Assembly (NCBI RefSeq): GCF_014042345.1 | Contig: NZ_JACEZT010000005.1 | Span: 186,001-250,000, forward strand | Direction of reading: 5' to 3' | Source: Rugamonas brunnea | GTDB taxonomy: Bacteria > Pseudomonadota > Gammaproteobacteria > Burkholderiales > Burkholderiaceae_D | DNA length: 64,000 bases | In this document: piece after piece, positions 29,091 to 36,084 of the stretch | Layout of the letters: every line of letters begins with the position of its first letter | How positions within the stretch are numbered: position 1 is the stretch's first letter | The notes under the pieces: model-generated | What the model saw: only the letters and a program-made list of their open reading frames with translations | Told to the model about the DNA's origin: nothing | The model's database searches: none | Made by a program: the position numbers and the translations under genes

Positions 29091-29141
29091 GGGTATAAAG
29101 CGGGTATGGTTGTTTTGTGAAGTTTGGAAAAAGTGGGTACA
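29091..29141. other. Direct GGGTA boxes, possible integrase arm-binding sites
   Basis: Three similar boxes read GGGTATA (29091-29097), GGGTATG (29102-29108) and GGGTACA (29135-29141), just upstream of an integrase remnant. Similar boxes GGGTACA and GGGTGTA recur at the other end of the island (33433-33451), with near-identical spacing (11 and 12 nt between box starts). Short direct repeats of this kind are typical of arm-type sites of tyrosine integrases. No core site was found. Confidence 0.4.
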
Positions 29142-29172
29142 ATTTCCAGACCAATACGACCTAACGGAACCC

Positions 29173-29430
29173 ATGCTGGCTGACGCCCACCGCCGTAACG
29201 CCAAACCGCAAGAAAACCTGTACCGACTTCGGGATAGTAGGGGCTTGTATCTTGAAGTGAAGACGAACGGCATCAAGGCGTGGCGTTATCTCTTTAAAAT
29301 TCAAGGGTAGGAGTCGATGTTCGCCATCGGCGAATACCCGATGGTTTCCCTCTCTGAAGCCCGGCAAAAGTGTGAGGATGCTCGAAAGCTGGTTAAGCAA
29401 GGACAGAGTCCCACCCATTCAGGTGTGACA
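29173..29430 (+). pseudogene. Tyrosine integrase remnant (N-terminal DUF4102 arm-binding domain), interrupted and truncated
   Basis: From the ATG at 29173 the frame encodes the N-terminal part of a P4-type integrase: RRNAKPQENLYRLRDSRGLY, then LEVKTNGIKAWRYLFKIQG. A TAG stop at 29308-29310 interrupts it, and the same frame continues ESMFAIGEYPMVSLSEAR and CEDARKLVKQGQSP. The family has Lys at the interrupted position (GKE), so one AAG-to-TAG change explains the stop. Similarity ends at about 29420-29430; the catalytic domain with the Arg-His-Arg-Tyr residues is absent. The island therefore cannot excise itself with this gene. Confidence 0.85.
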
Positions 29431-29564
29431 ATGACTCGTGCGGCCATGTATATATCGCTCACCTTGAGATCGTGCGCTCGCTTGTACGTTCGGCCTTGGA
29501 CAATCCACAGGTCAACATCCCCCTGTCGGCATATGCCCACCGGCCAGTGACCGCAATCGCCTAA
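29421..29564 (+). pseudogene. Orphan coding remnant in the island
   Basis: Just after the integrase similarity ends, a different frame reads 47 codons to a TAA at 29562, including VYIAHLEIVRSLVRSALDN then PQVNIPLSAYAHRPVTAIA. It looks like the C-terminal end of a real protein, but no start or ribosome site is present. I do not recognise the family. It may be the tail of a gene whose front was deleted together with the integrase catalytic domain. Confidence 0.35.
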
Positions 29565-29766
29565 CCTATTACCCTGGTCAAGAATTTCAACAACCAGGTT
29601 CAACAAGGAGCAAGTGGGGCTGTGCATACCTCGCTCCCACTGCCCCGCGCGCTTATAAATCGTCACTAGGTGCCGTTGACTACGATGGAGTGAGAATTCG
29701 CGTATTTTTCAGTTCGGCAACATGCTATCCTCTTGGTCACCGGCCTAGTTTGGCCAGGAGGAGGTC
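29565..29766 (+). promoter_or_regulatory. Upstream region of the nuclease-helicase operon, with a Shine-Dalgarno-sequestering hairpin
   Basis: No gene is seen here. At 29729-29761 the arms CCTCTTGGTCA (29729-29739) and TGGCCAGGAGG (29751-29761) can form an 11-pair stem with two G-U pairs around an 11-nt loop. The right arm contains the strong ribosome site AGGAGG ahead of the ATG at 29767. A -10-like TATCCT at 29725-29730 overlaps the left arm; a start there would omit most of that arm. The hairpin would thus form mainly in read-through transcripts. No good -35 is visible. Confidence 0.4.
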
Positions 29767-29826
29767 ATGCTCATGCAGCACGGCCATGCGTTAGAACGAA
29801 AAAAAAGAGATGCCGATGGCTTTTAA
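29767..29826 (+). CDS. Possible 19-aa leader ORF overlapping the nuclease start
   Basis: The best ribosome site in the island (AGGAGGAGG at 29756-29764) precedes this ATG, not the nuclease ATG. The frame encodes MLMQHGHALERKKRDADGF and stops at 29824-29826, 14 nt inside the nuclease gene (ATG at 29810). It contains an A8 run at 29799-29806. Loss of one A would join it in frame to the nuclease. It may be a coupling leader peptide, a slippage site or the true N-terminus disrupted by a one-base change. Confidence 0.4.
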   Translation: MLMQHGHALERKKRDADGF

Positions 29827-30586
29827 GAAATCGCCCTCGAAGTCATCCAATGGTCGGCAAATACAGCTAGTACGGGGCAACCCCGACTGCGCAACTTTCT
29901 ACCAATGGATACACGCCGAGCTCGCTAAGGTGACCACGAATTGGCCGCCGAAAATCACGAAAACTACTCTTACTACTGGCCGTAGGGGTAATTTAGGTGA
30001 GTTCCTATCTTATCGAGTGGCACGCGAGAGTGGGCTGTATGGGAAATCCAAGGGCTACACATTAGCGCTTATGGGAGCCCTGACTCCTCTTCAAGACGGT
30101 GCCCCGACAGGTCTGGATATCACCATAGTTCATTTAGACCCTAGCGGCGACGTTAGTAAAGACTGTCTATATATCATGGAGGTGAAGACCACTGGCGCTA
30201 CCAAATTGACGTATGCGACGGCACTTATTGGCGACTACAAAAAGCTTTTGGGAAAGGCAGCGGTCGCTGGATCGCTAGGTCAACGATTCAACTGGCTTCA
30301 AGGCTACCTGAAAGTGGTGCACGAATTCTCTGATGACGAGGTCGAGCGAGTGGGTAATCTCTTCATGCCGGACGCGAAGGACTGCAAAGGCATCAAGCTG
30401 TTGCCTACGTTGGTACATGATCGGAAAGCCGGAGATCCGGCGGCCGTCGTTGCTTTGGACGAGGTCGCCGCTGAGATTGAAAAGCAGGGCTGGGGTAAGC
30501 AAACCATTGAGCCTTGGAGTATTGCGATAGAAAAACTTACTGAATGCCTTGTGCATCTCTCGAATAACGGAAGTACGATGCCATGA
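29810..30586 (+). CDS. PD-(D/E)XK nuclease-like protein, partner of the Ski2-like helicase (HamA-like candidate)
   Basis: 258 aa from the ATG at 29810; a second ATG (29816) follows. The PD-(D/E)XK core can be read directly: Glu64 in GNLGEFLSYRV on an early helix, Asp103 in GLDITIV at the end of a strand, and Glu124-x-Lys126 in YIMEVKTTG on the next strand. The layout resembles the nuclease subunit HamA (DUF1837) of Hachiman defence systems, which is paired with a helicase, but the surrounding sequence is divergent. The gene overlaps the helicase start by 4 nt (ATGA, 30583-30586). Low GC and the integrase remnant indicate transfer. A nucleic-acid nuclease role is inference from motifs and context; the Hachiman label is tentative. 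Confidence 0.6.
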   Translation: MPMAFKKSPSKSSNGRQIQLVRGNPDCATFYQWIHAELAKVTTNWPPKITKTTLTTGRRGNLGEFLSYRVARESGLYGKSKGYTLALMGALTPLQDGAPTGLDITIVHLDPSGDVSKDCLYIMEVKTTGATKLTYATALIGDYKKLLGKAAVAGSLGQRFNWLQGYLKVVHEFSDDEVERVGNLFMPDAKDCKGIKLLPTLVHDRKAGDPAAVVALDEVAAEIEKQGWGKQTIEPWSIAIEKLTECLVHLSNNGSTMP

Positions 30587-33393
30587 GCAATCTCCCTGTT
30601 TCAGTCAAGTTCCTTGATAGTGCGGCCTCCTCTGCTGCCAAGGCCAGAGGGGTTGAGCCCATATGGCCGACTGAAGACCCCCTCGATGTAGCAACTGCAC
30701 TCAAGTGCATAAATGCGTTCCAAGTTCGTGTGAATATCGAGGCGCTGGAGGCGCTCGATGATGAGAGCAGCGCGCAGCCTCTTGTAGCCGCAGCCAGAAT
30801 CTTGCAGTCAACGGCACAGCACTTGCGAAGTGGGGACGTTCCATCGGACAGTGCTGATCTTGACGAGTTGTCGTTTCATGCGGCGCTTGCATTTGCCATG
30901 CATGGAAACTTCCCCAGCGCACGTGCAGCTCTTTCTGATGTGTCCCATGATTTTATTGGGGAAAGCTTGGTGTTCCGTATGGTTGCGGCCATATGCAATC
31001 CCTGCGATAGGTCGGTTCGATTTTCTTCAGACGATGGTAAGTTTGAGCCGTTTCGGTTGCAGTGGTACCGCGCATTGCGTAGCCGGCGCGGACAATTGCG
31101 GGACGAAGCGTTCGACAGCGCCCTCAAGCTGTTCAACAAAGCCGCTATGGCGGGGACTATGGCGGAAGGTGCGCTTCTTTTGGGGGGACGTATGGCCGCG
31201 TATCAAGCTAAGCGATTGGCGACCGCGAACCTTCTGGACGACGCCCCCGAAATTCCAAATTGGTTCGTCCTAAACTCTATCAAAGCGGGCACGGTAACTT
31301 TGCTGCCGCCGCAGCACGTGCTTTTGAGCAAGCGACGAATTGCTAATCACGGGCGTAACACTCTCTTGACGTTGCCCACAAGCACCGGGAAAACTTTCGT
31401 CGCCGAAGCTTGTATAGCCTCCGGTTTGTCAGATGAGGGCTTGTGCGTCTATGTGGCGCCATATGTCGCCGTTGGAGAGCAGGTAAAGGATTCTCTCCTG
31501 AAGCGATTTAAGGGTAAAGTACCTGTTGTTTCAATGTTTGGTGGGTTTCAGTCGGAAGCACTGAACGTCTTCGCTGAAAGAGAAGTAGTTGTCGCAACGC
31601 CTGAGCGGTTTGATGGCTGGCTTCGCGCTGGAAAAGATATCGAAAGGCTACGTACCGTCGTTTTTGACGAGATTCATATTCTCGAGAATGGGGTTCGGGG
31701 TGCTCGTGTGGAAGGCTTAGTGTCACGGCTTCGACTTCTTCAGCGGCGCAACCCGAGCCTTCGCATCATCGGCCTGTCGGCTGTATTGACTGAGCCTAAG
31801 CTCGTTTGTAAGTGGCTTGGCGTGCAGGATGATGACTTACATCAGATTGGCTGGCGGCCGACTGCCCGCCGATTGGCTATGTGCCTTGCAAACGGGGATA
31901 TGTATTGGATTCACGGGAACGACGCGCTCAGGCCAATCAACGAGCGCGCTATTTCGGCGATGTCGGAGTCAGTGAGGATTGATCTTCCAGGCGACATTAA
32001 AAGAGCTCAGTTTCCGAAGGTGAACGAGAAGAATGCAGCGAAGAATGTAAGTTCTATTGCACGTGACCTTTTGGTCAGACTAGGCTCACCTGGTTTGGTC
32101 GTATGCCCAAGAAAGTTAGACACTCGCCTGCTGGCGCGTGAACTGATGGGCGACCGAGAGCGTGTCGAGAGCGCGATTGTTTTACAGACTGCAGATAGCA
32201 TCCTCGAGCGTTATCCCTATTTGGACTTCTTGGCCGACTGCTTGAGACGTGGGGTAGCGTACCACAATGCTTCGCTCCCCTTTGATGTGCGCCGCGACAT
32301 AGAGCAACTAACTCGCGAGCGCGCATTGTCCGTCGTTTGCGCGACCACCACGCTTGCTGAGGGTGCGGACCTTCCGTTTCGCTGGACTATCGTTGCCCAC
32401 TGGCTTAGTAGTATGTACGGCGATGGTACAAGAATGAAATCAATGACCTTCCGCAATATTGCGGGCCGTTGCGGTAGAGCTGGCGCTTTCTCTGAAGGCG
32501 ACACTGTTCTTTTCGAGAACCTGATGGGGCCTCCGTCCATGCAAAGACAACGCAGTGACGCAACTCGTCTAGAAGAAGTGATGTTTTCGTCTTCGCCCCT
32601 CATGTCAACGCTTGGTGGCGAGTGGACAACGACCTCTGCGCATGCGCAGAAATTGCTGGAGGCCACTTTCAGTGCGCAGTTCCTAGCGTGCATAGGAGAG
32701 CACTTCGATGCTGAAGACATTGTGTCGGAGCTTGCCGGGGCCTCTTATGCGGGGAAAACCGACGGTGCGGACAACGTGCGCCGCATTTTGTCAGAGACGG
32801 TTATCAGCATTTTGGATGACAAGCAGGCGGGCGGTGCGATGGCAGTGATGAATAGCCCAATCAGGCTTACAGAGTTTGGTCAAGCCGCTAACCTGAGCGG
32901 CTTCTCGCCCGCAACCTGCCGGCTAATGGTGCAATTCCTTTTGGAGAATACTTTTAAATCGGACGAAGCGCTTTACAGTGAACTGCTAAAACGCTTCAAC
33001 AACGTTTCCGAGCAGTCTGACGAGACGCTGAGAAAAATTTTCTCTGGATTAGCCCATAAGAACGTTCTCAAGGCCGATAACCTTGAGGAGATGTTGAGGA
33101 ACTTGCTTCTAGGGATGGATTTACGGACTGTGTTTGAGAGCTTGCGCAGCAAGACATCCAGGGCTCAGCCGGACACCGTCGAGACGTGGTTCGAGGACTT
33201 TGTGTCGTTCATTAACGGTGTCGTTGGGAATTTCCTGCCTTGGATTCTTAGAGGTCTTGCGAAACTTAGTGAATACGGGAGCGAAGAAGCGAGGGCAACT
33301 AACTGGTCGGAAATGGCAAAAAAGGTCGAAACCCTGTTAAGCGCCAAGAGCGGCGGAACTGCGGTCGATGACTCGCTGGCTCCGGTCAAATAA
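30583..33393 (+). CDS. Ski2-like superfamily 2 helicase of a putative defence system (HamB-like candidate)
   Basis: 936 aa. SF2 motifs are in order: Walker A LPTSTGKT (residues 264-271), motif Ia near VYVAPYVAVGEQ, Walker B/motif II DEIH (362-365) in VVFDEIHILENG, motif III SAV (399-401), and motif VI AGRCGRAG (627-634). DEIH with NIAGRCGRAG is characteristic of Ski2-like helicases. About 260 residues precede the helicase core, and about 300 mostly helical residues follow it. It is translationally coupled to the nuclease-like gene. Nuclease plus Ski2-like helicase in a two-gene island is the architecture of Hachiman (HamAB) and related anti-phage systems. Codon use is far more AT-rich than in the neighbours. 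Confidence 0.75.
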   Translation: MSNLPVSVKFLDSAASSAAKARGVEPIWPTEDPLDVATALKCINAFQVRVNIEALEALDDESSAQPLVAAARILQSTAQHLRSGDVPSDSADLDELSFHAALAFAMHGNFPSARAALSDVSHDFIGESLVFRMVAAICNPCDRSVRFSSDDGKFEPFRLQWYRALRSRRGQLRDEAFDSALKLFNKAAMAGTMAEGALLLGGRMAAYQAKRLATANLLDDAPEIPNWFVLNSIKAGTVTLLPPQHVLLSKRRIANHGRNTLLTLPTSTGKTFVAEACIASGLSDEGLCVYVAPYVAVGEQVKDSLLKRFKGKVPVVSMFGGFQSEALNVFAEREVVVATPERFDGWLRAGKDIERLRTVVFDEIHILENGVRGARVEGLVSRLRLLQRRNPSLRIIGLSAVLTEPKLVCKWLGVQDDDLHQIGWRPTARRLAMCLANGDMYWIHGNDALRPINERAISAMSESVRIDLPGDIKRAQFPKVNEKNAAKNVSSIARDLLVRLGSPGLVVCPRKLDTRLLARELMGDRERVESAIVLQTADSILERYPYLDFLADCLRRGVAYHNASLPFDVRRDIEQLTRERALSVVCATTTLAEGADLPFRWTIVAHWLSSMYGDGTRMKSMTFRNIAGRCGRAGAFSEGDTVLFENLMGPPSMQRQRSDATRLEEVMFSSSPLMSTLGGEWTTTSAHAQKLLEATFSAQFLACIGEHFDAEDIVSELAGASYAGKTDGADNVRRILSETVISILDDKQAGGAMAVMNSPIRLTEFGQAANLSGFSPATCRLMVQFLLENTFKSDEALYSELLKRFNNVSEQSDETLRKIFSGLAHKNVLKADNLEEMLRNLLLGMDLRTVFESLRSKTSRAQPDTVETWFEDFVSFINGVVGNFLPWILRGLAKLSEYGSEEARATNWSEMAKKVETLLSAKSGGTAVDDSLAPVK

Positions 33394-33567
33394 TCCTTGA
33401 GAAAGGCGATGTTCTCTTTCGCTGCCTAAAAGGGGTACAAGTGCGGGTGTAAATCAATATGTAATATCATTTTTGTTTTAAAAATCAATATATTGCGTCT
33501 AGTTTTTTGGTTAAACGTCTGATCGTTCAGTCATGGCCGGCGCCACGACGCCGGACAGGAAGCACGA
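33394..33567. other. Right edge of the island, AT-rich, with GGGTA boxes and a direct repeat
   Basis: No gene is seen. GGGTACA (33433-33439) and GGGTGTA (33445-33451) echo the boxes near 29091-29141. The 10-mer AAATCAATAT occurs twice (33451-33460 and 33482-33491). GC-rich host-like sequence resumes at about 33530. The integrated element therefore probably ends between about 33500 and 33535. I could not find a long core repeat shared with the left end. Confidence 0.4.
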
Positions 33568-33599
33568 CAAGCCGCGTTCCGACGCGGCTTGTTTTTTTT
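33568..33599 (+). terminator. Rho-independent terminator at the island right edge
   Basis: A perfect 10-bp stem CAAGCCGCGT / ACGCGGCTTG with a TCCG loop is followed by eight T residues. It is GC-rich like the host, so it may have belonged to the gene that once adjoined the Sir2 gene. It would also stop transcripts leaving the helicase. Confidence 0.9.
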
Positions 33600-33643
33600 C
33601 AGCCTGGTTTTTATCGTGTCGGAAAACCCATAAGGACTACCCG

Positions 33644-34074
33644 ATGAATCTATCGCAAACCGACGCCACCGTGCGCGCCTGCATGGATGCCGCCGAGCTG
33701 ATCGCGGAGGCCGACGGCTTGCTGATCACGGCGGGTGCCGGCATTTCCATCGATTCGGGCATGCCCGACTTTCGCGGCGACAGCGGCTTTTGGCGCGCCT
33801 ATCCTGGTCTTGGCAACCTGCGCATGCGGTTTTACGAGATCGCCAACCCGCGCGCATTCCGCGACATGCCGGAAGTGGCATGGGGATTCGACGGTCATCG
33901 GTTTGCGCTCTATCGCGCCACCGCGCCCCATTTGGCGAATCCATCGGCTGCCCTCTGATCCGGCTGAACACAAGCGAGTCGCAGGTGGGCCTGCGCCGCG
34001 ACGTCGCCATCCCTCTGGGCGCGCTCGATGGTCTCAGCCGGATGCACGCCGCGTACAAGACGCTGATAGCGTAA
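33644..34074 (+). pseudogene. Sir2-family NAD-dependent deacetylase, internally deleted
   Basis: The ATG at 33644 has AAGGA 7 nt upstream. The first ~104 codons are a clear Sir2 N-terminus: LLITAGAGISIDSGMPDFRG supplies the NAD-binding GAGIS and the PDFRG loop, then WGFDGHRFALYRATAPH. After about 33930 the frame runs only to a stop at 33956. A different frame from about 33935 gives a Sir2 C-terminus, PLIRLNTSESQVGLRRDVAI then PLGALDGL, ending at 34074. The central catalytic His and zinc-binding cysteine region is missing. A deletion with frameshift has therefore destroyed the gene, right beside the island. Confidence 0.85.
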
Positions 34075-34079
34075 GCGCC

Positions 34080-35804
34080 TTACGCGTCCTTCTTCTCGTT
34101 CGCCGGCACGTCCGGCTTGACGCTGTTGCGCGAGAGCGTGCCGTCCTCCGTGCGCTCATCCTCGCGGAACATGCCGGTCCAGCTATCGCCGTTCTTCCAC
34201 GTCAGCGTGCCCTTGCCATGGCGCAGGTTGGAGCGCCACTGGCCTTCGTAGCGGTCGCCGTTGGCCCATTCCATGCGGCCGTTGCCGGTGCGGTAGCCGG
34301 CGGCCAGGTCGCCCACGTACACGTCGCCGTTGGCCCACGATACCTTGCCGTTGCCGGTGTAGGTGGTCTGGTTGGCGTCGAGCACGAATGCGCCTTCGAT
34401 CACGGCGTCGCCGGCCTCCACGCGGATGGTCGGCGCGGTGGCGGCGGCAGCGACGGCGGCGGCCGCCGTGCCGGGCAGCGGCGCGTCCGACACATAGGTC
34501 TCCAGCCCGTTCGGATCGACCGTGTTGGTGACGGCATAGGTGATCGGCCCGTTCGGGTCTTCACCATTGAAGGCCAGCTGCACGCGCTCGGCGTTGCCGC
34601 TCTTGTCGGCGTAGCCCATCATCCATTTCATGCGCTCCTCGTCGAACACGAAGGCGTTCTGCGCCATCGAGTGCGAGGCCAGCTTGTAGTGCAGCGTGTA
34701 GGCGGCGATCGGGTCGCGTCCCAGCTTGGCCATGCGGTCGATGGCCCACTGGTCGGCCATGTAGAAGCCGGTGCCGGCCACCCAGGACACGCCGCTCAGG
34801 CTGTCCCGGAACACGCTGGCGGCCTTGAGCGAATCGATCGCCACAGATTGCGCCTGGCTGCGCGCGACGGTCAGCAGCGCGTTCTGCGCCTTGGCCCGCA
34901 GCGAGGCGGCCGCCTCGTCCGCCGCCACCTTGGCCGCCGCCTCCAGCGCGGCCTGGCCGGCGGCGCGGCTGGCCTGGGCGCTGGCCGCCGCAGCAGCAGC
35001 AGCGTTGGCCGAGTTGGCAATGGTGCCCACCCCGCTGACGATGCTGGCGACGGTGATGCCGGTTTTGACGATCTTCATGCCGTAGTGGTACACCTTCATG
35101 CGCGCGCCCGCTTCCTCGGACAAGCCCTGGGTCCACAGCACCATCCACAGTGCTTCGTCGGGCGTTAGGTCCTGTGCGAACAAGTCCAGCGGGTGCGTGC
35201 TTTGCAGCCAGTGGTAGCTTTGCGCCTCGGTCGCTTCCGGCGCGGCGATGTTGACGTGGCCACGGCAGACTTCGACCGGTGCGACGGTGATCTTGCGGCC
35301 ATCGGCCAGCTTGAGCTTGAACGGACGGCCGTCGTCGCGCAGGCTGTTGAGTTCTTCCAGCATCTTGGCCGTGTCGGCTTTTGAATAGCCGTCCACCTCC
35401 TCGATATGGTCGCCCAGCGCCAGGCCCGATTCGCGCGTGGCCGCGATCACGGTCAGCCGTTCGTCCACCCGCAGCCCGCGCACCCAGGCGATCTTCTTTT
35501 GCTTGGGCAGGTCGTAGGACGACGCCGTCACGAACGGCAGTTCATATTGCGTGCTGCAATCCTTGTCCTTCAGTTCCGCCGTCTTGATGATGCTGGGCCG
35601 CAGCGCCTGCTGGCCCTTGCCATAGGTGCGGATGCGGGCCAGCAGTTTTTCATCGACCGGGCTGCCGTCATCGACCGTGTAGGTGGTGCCGCAACCGGCC
35701 AGCAGCACGGCCAGCGGCAGCATGGGCGCCAGCGTGCGCAAACGAGGGGAACGTACGGCGGCGCCATGGGGCCGCGTGGTGGGGGGATTGCCGGATTGTC
35801 GCAT
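34080..35804 (-). CDS. MORN-repeat lipoprotein with PDZ-like region
   Basis: 574 aa. A lipoprotein signal ends LAVLLAGC (cysteine near residue 38). An approximate PDZ-like segment (ESGLALGDHIEEVDG) lies near residues 130-145, followed by an Ala-rich helical region (about 250-330). The C-terminus carries three MORN-type repeats with the GxGxxxWxNGDxYxG pattern (GNGKVSWANGDVYVGDL, GNGRMEWANGDRYEGQW, GKGTLTWKNGDSWTGMF). No catalytic motif such as HExxH is seen. It is probably an outer-membrane or periplasmic lipoprotein; function unknown. It starts at an ATG 280 nt from the divergent NYN gene. Confidence 0.7.
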   Translation of the reverse strand: MRQSGNPPTTRPHGAAVRSPRLRTLAPMLPLAVLLAGCGTTYTVDDGSPVDEKLLARIRTYGKGQQALRPSIIKTAELKDKDCSTQYELPFVTASSYDLPKQKKIAWVRGLRVDERLTVIAATRESGLALGDHIEEVDGYSKADTAKMLEELNSLRDDGRPFKLKLADGRKITVAPVEVCRGHVNIAAPEATEAQSYHWLQSTHPLDLFAQDLTPDEALWMVLWTQGLSEEAGARMKVYHYGMKIVKTGITVASIVSGVGTIANSANAAAAAAASAQASRAAGQAALEAAAKVAADEAAASLRAKAQNALLTVARSQAQSVAIDSLKAASVFRDSLSGVSWVAGTGFYMADQWAIDRMAKLGRDPIAAYTLHYKLASHSMAQNAFVFDEERMKWMMGYADKSGNAERVQLAFNGEDPNGPITYAVTNTVDPNGLETYVSDAPLPGTAAAAVAAAATAPTIRVEAGDAVIEGAFVLDANQTTYTGNGKVSWANGDVYVGDLAAGYRTGNGRMEWANGDRYEGQWRSNLRHGKGTLTWKNGDSWTGMFREDERTEDGTLSRNSVKPDVPANEKKDA

Positions 35805-36084
35805 GCCGTTCTTCTCGGGATAAGGTCAGCGGTTGGTTCGCAAAAAACACATCGTAGGCCAATATGGACGTTGCCAAAATGGCTTATTAGTACGTAAAGT
35901 TAATTTCCAAGTGGGAATTTATCCGAGCTGTGGTTTAAATGCAATTCCCAACTTCCGGTCGTTGTTTTGCTGGCCATGGACTGCATACCCCAACGCCGCC
36001 AGGCCAGTTCGGTATAATCGCCGCATTGTCTTTGGCGCGCCGCTGCGCCAGCCTCACTCTCCTCACTAGAAAAACACATTCCAC

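Noticed and set aside
29301-29666. A 121-aa minus-strand open frame in the island upstream region
   Set aside because: Its C-terminal third is antisense to the integrase remnant, it has no ribosome site, and no family is recognisable.
29810-30586. Reading the 258-aa island protein as a type II restriction enzyme
   Set aside because: A PD-(D/E)XK core would fit, but no methyltransferase is present and the gene is coupled to a helicase, so a nuclease-helicase defence pair fits better.
33735-35168. A 477-aa plus-strand open frame starting in the Sir2 remnant
   Set aside because: It is a wrong-frame continuation across the pseudogene and antisense to the MORN lipoprotein gene; no domain structure.
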